From Pleurodeles waltl (lineage: Eukaryota > Chordata > Amphibia > Caudata > Salamandridae): a stretch of 64,000 nucleotides of DNA. The DNA lies in assembly GCF_031143425.1 (NCBI RefSeq), contig NC_090447.1, positions 767,434,409 through 767,498,408 on the forward strand, given 5' to 3'. Below are positions 10,800 through 20,130 of this stretch, piece by piece; position 1 is the first letter of the stretch, and every line of letters starts with the position of its first letter. Position numbers and translations under genes: made by a program. Under the pieces are notes generated by a model. It was not told the DNA's origin and did no database searches. It worked only from the letters and a program-made list of their open reading frames with translations.

Positions 10800-13700
10800 T
10801 CACTGGAAATATTGCTGTATGACTGACTCCCTGTTGTCGTTGTCTTCTTCCTCAGCTTCATCCTCATCACTGTCCACAGGCTCCACAGACTCCACAGCTG
10901 CTACAACACCGTCATCTGGATCATCCTCCTGCAGAAAAGGCACCTCGCGTCGCAAAGCCAAATTATGGAGCATGGAGCAGGCGATGATGATGTTGCATAC
11001 CTTCTTCGGTGAGTAGAATAGGGATCCACCTGTCATATGGAGGCACCTGAACCTGGCCTTCAGACGGCCGAAGGTGAGTTCGATCACCCTCCTAGTCCTC
11101 CCATGGGCCTCATTGTACCGTTCCTCTGCCCTGGTCCTGGGATTCCTCACTGGGGTCAATAGCCAGGACAGTTTGGGGTAACCAGAGTCCCCCAATAGCC
11201 ATACACCGTGCCTCTGTAGTTGACCCATCATATCAGGGATGCTGCTATTCCGCAGGATGTAGGCGTCATGCACTGAGCCAGGGAACATAGCATTTACCTG
11301 CGAGATGTACTGGTCTGCCAAACATACCATCTGTACATTCATGGAATGGTAACTCTTCCTGTTCCTGTACACCTGTTCACTCCTGTGAGGGGGGACCAGA
11401 GCTACATGGGTGCCATCAATGGCACCGATGACGTTGGGGATATGTCCAAGGGCATAGAAGTCACCTTTCACTGTAGGCAAATCCTCCACCTCAGGGAAAA
11501 TGATGTATCTCCTTACGTGTTTCAGCAGGGCAGACAACACTCTGGACAACACGTTGGAAAACATAGGCTGGGACATCCCTGATGCCATGGCCACTATTGT
11601 CTGAAAAGACCCACTTGCAAGGAAATGGAGCACTGACAGCACCTGCATGTCAGGGGGGATTCCAGTTGGATGGCGGATTGGTGACATCAGGTCTGGCTCC
11701 AACTGGGTACATAGTTCCTGGATTGTACCACGGTCAAACCGGTAGGTGACAATGACATGTCTCTCTTCCATTGTCAACAGGTCCACCAGCGGTCGGTACA
11801 CCAGAGGATTCCGCCATCTTCTCACATGTCCCAGCTGACGGTGCCTACGAAGGACAACAGCGAAGAACCAGTCATTATTCCTCCAGGTATGTACCCACAG
11901 TTACACACAAGACTACACCTCTCACAAAACCCTTCCTGTATGTGTGTTGAGTGTAGGCCTAGCTATGTGTGACGCAGTAGTAAATGAAGCCATGTGGGCC
12001 CCTGAAATGGCGGCTGCCTTACCTCTAAACTGGGACGATGGGATTGTGGGGTAACTTCGCTGGCGTTGCACACCGTCGCGGTAGGCGGTCGTAGACCGTG
12101 GCTCAATGCTGCATTGGTTAACATTGGACCCTATGGGTCCCAGGAGCCAATGAACAGGTGCGCTGGTGGTGATGATGCGCCCCGCCGCGGACGTCACCAC
12201 CGCGGACGTCACTGCCATTTTCTATCTGTTCAATCACTAGATACCTGACCTTCGACAGGAGAGGACCTACACTGCAAGTGCTTCTGTGACATCGGTCTGG
12301 AAGCGACGATGGCTGCTGCGTCTGGGGAAAGGGCCCCTGCCTTCTCATCGGGGGAGATGGAGAAACTGGTAGACAGGGTCCTACCCCAGTACACGCTACT
12401 CTACGGTCCTCCAGACCAACAGGTTAGTACACAGGGAGCACGTTGTATGGGCTAGGCCTGGGTGGAGAGGGCTGGTTGGAAAAGGGAAGGGGGCAGAGTT
12501 CATAGAACAACAATGCATGGGAATGAATGGGCCACATGGCCAAAGTAGGGAGGGTGCCACTCACAACGACGGTGTAGTTGTTAATGACTGTTCCTCTTCC
12601 CTTGTGCATGTCATGTAAGTCAGCGCCCACCAGAAGAGGGACATTTGGCGTGCCATCGCCAAGGAGGTACCCACTGCCGTGAGAGATGGGAGGACATTCG
12701 CCGCTGCAGCAAGAAGACGGCGGAGGCTCAGCTGGGGAGGGCCTCCCAACGTGGGAGGGGTGCCCGTCGCACCATGACCCCCCTGATGTTCCGGATACTG
12801 GCGGTGGCCTACCCGGAGTTGGATGGGCGCTTGAGGGCATCACAGCAGACACAAGGGGGTGAGTACAACCTCATTCTGCTGACTTTGCGCGTAGTGGAGG
12901 GGTCTGGGTGGGGGAGGTGGGCTGTGGGTGTCCCTAGGCCAGGGTGAGTTAGGTAGGCAAGGCCCCTCCGTAATGTAGGCCATGTGGCACTCTACACCAC
13001 CTCAGCAGAGTGCCAAGTTGAGGTACAGTTGTCCCTGTGGCATCCATGTGCGCAGATGTCCACCATTGCCATGTAGGCCATATCCCAGAAATTGCATGTG
13101 CAGAGGGCAGGAGCACGGCGTAATGCAGGGGGCTCCTGCGTCTGTCTTGTCCGCCAACGGTAGCGGTAATCCATGAACTAAAACTCATTTTCTTCTGTCT
13201 CCCCCCCCTTTTTCTGCTCTCCCTGTCCTTTTGTACATCAGCATCAACAGGTGGAGGTACAGTGGCACCGGAGCACGAGGGAGCTGCATCCCACATGGCC
13301 ATGGAGGGCCACACCACAGACTCTGAATGCACCAGTGGGACGGAGGGTGAGGGGAGCTTCACGTCGGCCATCGGATCACCAAGCAGCGACACGGACTCGT
13401 TCGCCGATGGGGGCTCCCTTGTGGTGGCGGCACCATCTGGGCCCCCCACCTCTACAGGTACAGCCGCCACCTCCCCTACCAGCACCGCCCTCCCAGCAGC
13501 CCCTCAGCGTTCGCCCCGTGCCCGCTCACCCAGGAGGGTGGGCATCACCTTCGCCCCAGGCACCTCAGGCCCTGCCCCAGTCACCCCTGCTGCCCTCAGT
13601 GAGGAGGCCATTGACCTCCTCAGGTCACTCACTGTTGGGCAGTCTACCATTGTGAATGCCATCCAGGGTGTAGAACGAGAGTTGCAACACAGTAATGCAT

Positions 13701-16700
13701 TCCTGGAGGGCATTCATTCTAGTCAGGCTGTCCTTCAGCGAACCCTGCAATCTCTGGCCTCAGCACTGATGGCAGCCATTGTCCCTGTGTCTAGCCTCCC
13801 CCCTCCAACTTCCTCCACCCAGACCCAATCTCCTGTACCCCAGCCCATCCCAAGCACACCTACAGACCAGCATGCACACAAGTCAACACACATAAATAGC
13901 TCAAGCAAACATAGGCACCACACACACCACAGGCACTCACGCAAGCCTCACCCACTTACAGACACAGCAACATCCACTGCCTCCACTGTGTCCCCCAGCT
14001 CCTCTTCTCCCTCCTCTCTCCCAGTCTCGTCTACACACACACCTGCATGCACCACATCTACAGGCACCATGAATCGCACAAGGACACCCTGCACCACAAG
14101 CCGCTCACCTGCACTCACCACCTCCACTGCCATTTACATGTCCCCTGTGTCCACTCCCAGTGTGTCTGTGACGCCCCCTCCCAAAGTACACAAACACCGG
14201 CAATCACTCACCCAACATCCATCCACCTCACGACAGCCTCCAGTACCTGCACCTGCACCCAAAACACCTAAAGTGACACCTCCAACAACCACCTCCTCTT
14301 CCTCCACTCCCAGACACCCTCCAACTACCCATCCCAGTGTTCGTCAGAAACTGTCCCTCTGTAAAGTTGACCTTTTTGCCCCCACCCCCCCTCCAATTCA
14401 TCAGTCCCGTTGTAGCACCTCAGCCAAAAAGCCTCCAATACCAGTGGTGCCTGTTCAAGGTTTGTGGAGTGCACCGGCCACCAGGGCAGGCAGTAGGACC
14501 CGGAGCCAAGGCACTGGCTGCCCACCCCCTGTAAAGGCTCTAAAACTGGAGAGTGGACGACGGGACCGTGTTAAGACTCCTGGTGAGAAAACAACTGACA
14601 TGGGTTCCAAGGGGATTGGAGAGTCAGTTGTGACTCCACCAAAGGTGTGGAAGGGCCAGAGGAAGTCTGCCCAGCCTGTTGTGAGTGTCACGGCGGAGAA
14701 GTGCGCCATCATTTCCAGCGGTCGACACACAACCGCCAGAACCGTCGTCACTGGTCCAGAGACCACCGCCAGGGTCACAGCCCAGGAGGGCCCAAGTATC
14801 GTCACTGGTCCAGAGACCACCGCCAGAGTCACAGCCCAGGAGGGCCCAAGTATCGTCACTGGTCTGGAGACCACCACCAGAGCCACAGCCCAGGAGGGCC
14901 CAAGTATCGTCACTGGTCCGGAGACCACCGCCAGAGACACAGCCCAGGAGGGCCCAAGTATCGTCAGTGGTCCAGAGACAACCGCCAGAGTCACAGCCCA
15001 GGAGGGCCCAAGTATCGTCACTGGTCCAGAGACCACCGCCAGAGTCACAGCCCAGGAGGGCCCAAGTATCGTCACTGGTCCAGAGACCACCGCCGGAGTC
15101 AGTGCCCTGGAGGGCCCCGGCTGCCACAGCCCCGCTGGGCAATAATGGAACGTCATGCCACACACCAATGCCCAGTGTAGAGAACGTCATGCCACACACC
15201 AATGTCCGTAGCAGAACCGCCATGTCAAAGCACCGCAGAACAGTCCGGAACCGCCATGTCAAAGCACCGCTGAACAGGGCAAAGACCGCCATGGAAAAGC
15301 ACTGCTGAACAGGGCCAAGACCGCCATGTCAAAGCACCGCTGAACAGAGCAAAGACCGCCATGGAAAAGCACCGCTGAACAGGGCAAAGACCGCCATGGC
15401 AAAGCACCGCTGAACAGGGCAAAGACCGCCATGTCAAAGCACCGCTGAACAGGGCAAAGACCGCCATGTCAAAGCACCGCTGAACAGGGCAAAGACTGCC
15501 ATGGAAAAGCACCGCTGAACAGGGCCAAGACCGCCATGTCAAAGCACCGCTGAACAGGGCAAAGACAGCCATGGCAAAGCACAGCTGAACAGGGCAAAGA
15601 CCGCCATGGAAAAGCACCGCTGAACAGGGCAAAGACCGCCATGGAAAAGCACCGCTGAACAGGACCAAGACCGCCATGGCAAAGCACCGCTGAACAGGGC
15701 AAGGACCGCCATTGCAAAGCACCGCTGAACAGGGCAAAGACCGCCATGGCAAAGCACCGCTGAACAGGGCAAAGACCGCCATCTCAAAGCACCGCTGAAC
15801 AGGGCAAAGACCGCCATGTCAAAGCACCGCTGAACAGGGCAAAGACCGCCATGGAAAAGCACCGCTGAACAGGGCAAAGACCGCCATGTCAAAGCACCGC
15901 TGAACAGGGCAAAGACCGCCATGTCAAAGCACCGCTGAACAGGGTAAAGACCGCCATGTCAAAGCACCGCTGAACAGGGCCAAGACCGCCATGTCAATGC
16001 ACCGCTGAACAGGGCCAAGACCGCCATGTCAAAGCACTGCTGAATAGGGCAAAGACCGCCATGGAAAAGCACCGCTGAACAGGGCAAAGACCGCCATGGA
16101 AAAGCACCGCTGAACAGGGCCAAGACCGCCATGGCAAAGCACCGCTGAACAGGGCAAAGACCACCATGGCAAAGCACCACTGAACAGTACAAAGACCGCC
16201 ATGGCAAAGCACCGCTGAACAGGGCAGAGACCGCCATGTCAAAGCACCGCTGAACAGGGCAAAGACTGCCATGTCAAAGCACCGCTGAACAGGGCAAAGA
16301 CCGCCATGGAAAAGCACCACTGAACAGGACAAAGACCGCCATGGAAAAGCACCGCTGAACAGGGCCGAGACCGCCATGGCAAAGCACCGCTGAACAGGGC
16401 AAAGACTGCCATGGCAAAGCACCGCTGAATAGGGCAAAGACCACCATGGCAAAGCACCGCTGAACAGGGCAAAGACCGCCATGTCAAAGCACCACTGAAC
16501 AGGGCAAAGACCGCCATGTCAAAGCACCGCTGAACAGGGCAAAGACCGCCATGGAAAAGCACCGCTGAACAGGGCAAAGACCGCCATGGAAAAGCACTGC
16601 TGAACAGGGCCGAGACCGCCATGGCAAAGCACAGCTGAACAGGGTAAAGACCGCCATGGCAAAGCACCGCTGAACAGGGCAAAGACCACCATGGCAAAGC

Positions 16701-17573
16701 ACCGCTGAACAGGGCAAAGACCGGGTAGGAATGAATGGCCCGCCACATCAGGCATCCTTATCGCATGTGCAGCTGGGACAGTGACAGGACAGGAACTTTC
16801 ACGGGGAGACTCATCCAGTCTGGGCACCAGTCCCCCCCAGTACCAGTAGAGACCTGAATCTACTTGAGTGACTGTGGCTTTGCACTCCCCAGGATGGCAC
16901 AGTGGGCAAGCCACCCACTGTAGAGACTTGTGAGACTGTGGCTTTGCACTCCCCAGAATGGCACAGTGGGCAAGCCACCCACTGTAGAGACTTGAGAGAC
17001 TGTGGCTTTGAACTACCCAGGATACATCAATGGGCATGGTGCCCCGTCGTGGATCTGGCTTTACAGTCATCCGGCTGATGTGCCCCCCCTTCCCTTCCCC
17101 CCTGAGGTGCCTGTAGTATTTCTATCTGATGCCCCGGCAGTGTTCTCTCCGATTGTGGTCAGGTATCCTTTGTGGGCCTCGCCCATGCATTTTTGGACTG
17201 TTGGTGCACGGACATTGTTATTTACATATCTGCACTACTTCTCGTATTGTATATAATTATCACTGATTTTCAAATATATATCTGTATATTTTTGTATGAC
17301 ATGTATATTGCCACATCACAATGTTTGACCGAATTTCGCATTGTCTTTTCATTCTTCCGGGGGGATTGTGGGTTGTTACTGTGAGTTTTGTGAATGCATT
17401 GGTGTGTATGTTGTAATATGCGAGGGTGGGGGTGTTTGGTGGGTGTCCCCCTAACTTTTGCCTCCCCTATGTCGTAGGTGCAGTACTCACCGTTGTCTTC
17501 GGCGCCTACGTAGCTGTTGGTCGTAGAGGAGGAGAAACACAAGGGCAGGTAGTATTTGGAGTTCCGGCTCCAT
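10800..17573 (-). CDS. HARBI1-type DDE transposase, two exons, open reading frame
   Basis: Exon 1 is 17573-17491 (83 bp: ATG, MEPELQ, then an Arg-rich end), followed by a GTGAGT donor. Exon 2 is 11880-10800, after an AG acceptor in a weak pyrimidine context. The join is in frame and gives 387 residues; exon 2 alone has no suitable start ATG. The DDE_Tnp_4 domain is complete. GAIDGTHV carries the first Asp (about residue 183). HDAYI and GDSGYP hold the candidate second Asp (about 233 and 259). RRVIELTFGRLKARF holds the Glu (about 295). The C-terminus is very acidic (PVDSDEDEAEEEDND). Family role: cutting and joining at element ends together with a Myb-like partner. The 5.6 kb intron contains another gene on the opposite strand. 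A second copy at 63287 has an 83 bp exon 1 of the same form. A possible donor (CAG/GTGAG) just after the stop suggests a 3' UTR intron. Confidence 0.85.
11904..12308 (+). promoter_or_regulatory. CpG-rich promoter region of Myb-like gene 2 with two CRE-like sites
   Basis: Two copies of CCGCGGACGTCAC lie 15 bp apart, giving GACGTCAC at 12190-12197 and 12205-12212. These resemble cAMP-response/ATF sites. They are followed by GCCATTTTC, a YY1-like initiator match. The region lies directly upstream of the second Myb-like gene and inside the transposase intron. Promoter function is inferred from motif and position. Confidence 0.5.
12309..15145 (+). pseudogene. Harbinger Myb/SANT-like protein 2 with long Ser/Thr/Pro C-terminus (three exons, damaged)
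   Basis: Exon 1 (12309-12422) starts in a GCGACGATGG context and encodes MAAASGERAPAF, then GEMEKLVDRVLPQY, the first helix of a Myb/SANT-like fold. Its donor is GTTAGT. Exon 2 (about 12620-12858) encodes HQKRDIWRAIAKEV and, in another frame, THCRERWEDIRR and TAEAQLG. The frame change between these indicates a small internal deletion or indel. The expected acceptor before exon 2 reads TAAG rather than TAGG, so splicing may also be impaired. Exon 3 (13251-15145) joins in frame and encodes roughly 630 residues: an acidic/Ser-rich start, a helical segment (EEAIDLLRSLTVGQ to LASALMAAIV), long Ser/Thr/Pro/His-rich sequence and seven 18-residue repeats. The gene is distinct in sequence from Myb-like gene 1 and lies antisense within the transposase intron. 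Confidence 0.7.
14746..15123 (+). repeat. 54 bp coding tandem repeat, seven copies
   Basis: Copies start at 14746, 14800, 14854, 14908, 14962, 15016 and 15070, each exactly 54 bases, so the reading frame is kept. Each encodes an 18-residue Thr/Glu/Gly-rich unit of the type GPETTARVTAQEGPSIV, near the C-terminus of Myb-like protein 2. The exact period and low divergence suggest recent expansion. Confidence 0.9.
15217..16722. repeat. 35 bp minisatellite, 43 units, with 7-unit higher-order repeat
   Basis: The unit has the form CCGCCATGKM then AAAGCACCGC and TGAACAGGGC AAAGA. It runs without indels for 1506 bp, exactly 43 units. Three variants follow CCGCCAT: GTC, GGA and GGC. From 15987 they cycle as GTC-GTC-GGA-GGA-GGC-GGC-GGC in three consecutive 245 bp blocks (15987-16231, 16232-16476, 16477-16721), and the fourth unit of each block also has a shared GGGCC variant. 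No stop occurs in any minus-strand frame of the unit, which creates long but spurious open frames. Confidence 0.95.
16866..17030. repeat. 64 bp tandem repeat, about 2.5 copies
   Basis: ACTGTGGCTTTGCACTCCCC recurs at 16871, 16935 and 16999 (the last slightly changed). The rest of each unit includes CAGTGGGCAAGCCACCCACTG, itself an inverted repeat. The same motif occurs on the opposite strand at 63831-63990 in the second Harbinger copy, so this array is a feature of the transposon family. It sits between the minisatellite and transposase exon 1. Confidence 0.85.
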
Positions 17574-17902
17574 GGAGTCCTCGTTCCTCATGGGATGTGT
17601 TCAGGTGAGCGTTTTCCCATAGCAAAAGCTGTTTCCGCCGTGTTTTTATCTGCGGTGAATCCACCCCGGAAAAGGTGGCGGATTGGCAGGTTGTAATACT
17701 GTGGGCGGTACATTGTCTCCCGCCTGTCTGTTGGCGGTGACCGCCGCGCTGCTTGTCTGTACCACCGTGGCGGGCGGTGTGTTAAAGTGGCTGTCTTTGT
17801 TGGCGGTTTCCGCCAGGGTCATAATTCCCTTTTTTTGTCCGCCGGCCTGTTTGCGGTATTTCCACAGCTTTAACTCCGTCCGCCAGGGTTGTAATGACCC
17901 CC

Positions 17903-19740
17903 TTTATGTTTTTGAAACTACCCTCTTCCCTCTATAGGTTAGAACAGTCTTCAATGTGTTGGCTCTGAGCATGCCTGGTTTGTTTCCCAGTCAGAGATGG
18001 CATGCTCTGAACAGGAAACCTAAGCACTCTCTCGACTCACCCATTAGCTTTTAGCAGACTCCAACCATCTTCACAACAAACACATATTCTTAACTACTTC
18101 ACTGGCTGTTGCTTTTGGAATGTGAGAGAACCCCCGCCCCTGCATAGGGGATATATTAAAGGATACAGTAGACCCTTAGACAATAGACCCTTAGGAGTCG
18201 CATTAAGTCAGGCAGTGATCACTTTCCCTTGTTGAAAGAATATTCAGAGTATATATGTCTCCACAAACACTTACTTACAAAAACTAGTTGATGGTACTTG
18301 GGTTTTTTAATTAAACTAATTATGCCAATTGTAGTATGTGCTTCCCTATTGCTACCACTCTTATCTGCTTAAGTTCTACTCTCCAGCAAAATCACATATA
18401 AATACATGAGTAAGTAAATACTACCATGCTGTAGGCTGCCATTGACTGCACATACCAACCAACCATTAGTAATCGTACCATTTGTTTTCCAGCCATTGTA
18501 GTAGCCTCAAGCCCTCTAATCTGACTTTCTATTATAAAACTAAGGAGAACTAAAACCCCACAGAACATTTTGCTTTGTCAACAAGCCCTACACACATCTG
18601 ATGGTAAAGCCAGGGAAAGAGAGAAGAATCTGATTAATTATTTGCCACATCTTTGCCCAGTGTAGTCTTAGGTTAGAACATTCTGAAATCTGTTTTCAGA
18701 CATGACCTGGGCTTGCAGTGCTTCTCAGACAGTTTGAGGAGCCTCTGAAGCCAATTTCGAACACCTGTGCTGGAGTTATGTGGCGTGGCCTAGGATTGAG
18801 CAACATCATGTAAGTATTTAAGAGTCTTAAATCATGTTACTGGAGTTGTATTTTTAGGATATAAGGATAAAGTACACCCTGCCGTACTTTATAAGGATAT
18901 TTCAAGGCGCCAAGGAGTTCCATAACCAAGGTTGTAGGATTTCGAGATGACTTGCAATATCTTTATCATGTATGCCAAGTGGTACTTTATCCTATATGAC
19001 ACATGGTCACACCATCACCTTTCCCAGAAACCACTAAAAACTTTTGTGCATAGCTCTTTTGTATGGAAGAGAGAGCATGTTTGCAAACATGAAGAATAAA
19101 AATAAAAGCCCTAGTGCAAAATGAAACTTTAAAAAAACCTGTTAGAGATTTTTTGCAAACAGACATTAGAAGCAGTTCAATACAAGTCAGTTAAAAAAAA
19201 AAGCTACAGTAGCTTGGAACATGTGGAAAGATTGTAGCTTTCCTCTATCTAAGGTGTGCAAAAAATAAACATATTTTTTCTGCTTGTGTCAGAACTCGAG
19301 TATAATAATGTATAATAGTCCCAGTTCTGAATCTTTTCGTTATAATCGGCAACTTGGTGCATTACAAATTGCAGTTTATAAAGAAATTAGTGACTGCCGT
19401 TTACATAGGGATTACAAAATCCCGTGTATTATAAAATCATAATATTGTGACGCAAAGCACGCTGTAATCTGTGCTTCTTTCATTCTCAGTTGCCACTACA
19501 GACTCTGCTACAGTAAAGAAGCAAGAAGTCAGCTGTGTATATCGGAAGATGTTAAGGCATAAGGCCAAGAAAGTAGACTGACTGAAGAATCCTTCATCTC
19601 ATCACAGATGTTAAATTCTCCGAGTTTATCATGACCTCACAGAATCTGTAATATCTAAAAATCAGTGGAAAGTGTGGATTGTCCATTATTTACATCACGG
19701 TTATGACCCTGCACGCCTTCCATGACACACCTCTGTCAGA
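17903..19740. other. No gene recognised
   Basis: Right flank of the Harbinger element: AT-rich sequence without recognisable coding domains, terminal repeats or RNA genes. A short run near 18166-18200 repeats the phrase AGACCCTTAG. Confidence 0.5.
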
Positions 19741-19749
19741 AGTCTGCTC

Positions 19750-20130
19750 GTGCACTTCTGATCGGGTAGTGCACCCATTTCATGACGCAGTTCCGCTGGA
19801 GCACGAGCAGCCCTTCGCTGTGACATCTCTGACATTGCTTTTGCCCCTCCCACTTGCAGAAGTCCAGTTGTGCACCTGTACCCTAACACAACTCCAGTGC
19901 AACACAATCCTGACAAACCACCTGCCAGTTCCAATACACCTTTTCCTAACAGAATTGCTGTAGTGCACCCTGATTCAGGTTCTCTTGTGCATCCCTTCTA
20001 TGACGTAGCACTACTAGATCATGTTCACTTTTTCCTCGGTATAACTTTTCAAGTGCGCCTCTACCCAGGCTCAGCAATGATAGTGCGTGTGGAGCCTTGC
20101 ATGGTAAAGATCTGGTAGTGCACTTCTCTC
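19750..20130. repeat. Degenerate GTGCAC-rich repeat block
   Basis: GTGCAC or close variants (GTGCGCC, GTGCATC) recur about every 20-70 bases, in sentences such as TAGTGCACCC followed by CATGACGCAG or CTATGACGTAG. It looks like a decayed tandem array, but the unit could not be fixed by eye. Confidence 0.35.

Larger units (their letters stand above)
8190..17902. mobile_element. Large Harbinger DNA transposon with three genes
   Basis: The left end begins GGGGGTCATTACAACATTGGCGG (8190-8212). The right end is its inverted counterpart (17880-17902) with two mismatches. Both subterminal regions (8190-8480 and 17600-17902) are dense in GCGGT/ACCGC, the type of motif array expected for binding by Harbinger Myb-like proteins. 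The flanking triplets are TAT and TTT, an imperfect 3 bp target-site duplication. Inside are a Myb/SANT-like gene (+), a HARBI1-type transposase (-) and a second Myb/SANT-like gene (+), plus two tandem arrays. The copy starting at 62959 is homologous at its end and first exon but lies in the opposite orientation. Confidence 0.9.

Noticed and set aside
14455..15292. Minus- and alternate-frame open readings over the 54 bp repeats
   Set aside because: These are shadows of the in-frame repeat of Myb-like gene 2. The exon 2 to exon 3 splice junction supports only the plus frame used.
15217..16722. Regular 35 bp repeats resembling a CRISPR array
   Set aside because: Units are directly adjacent with no unique spacers, and the sequence is vertebrate transposon DNA. 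It is a minisatellite.
15225..17070. Several long overlapping minus-strand reading frames (up to 185 residues) with repeating MAVFALFSGAL-type sequence
   Set aside because: They are read-through of the 35 bp minisatellite, whose unit has no stop in any minus-strand frame. All three frames are open equally, so there is no evidence of coding.
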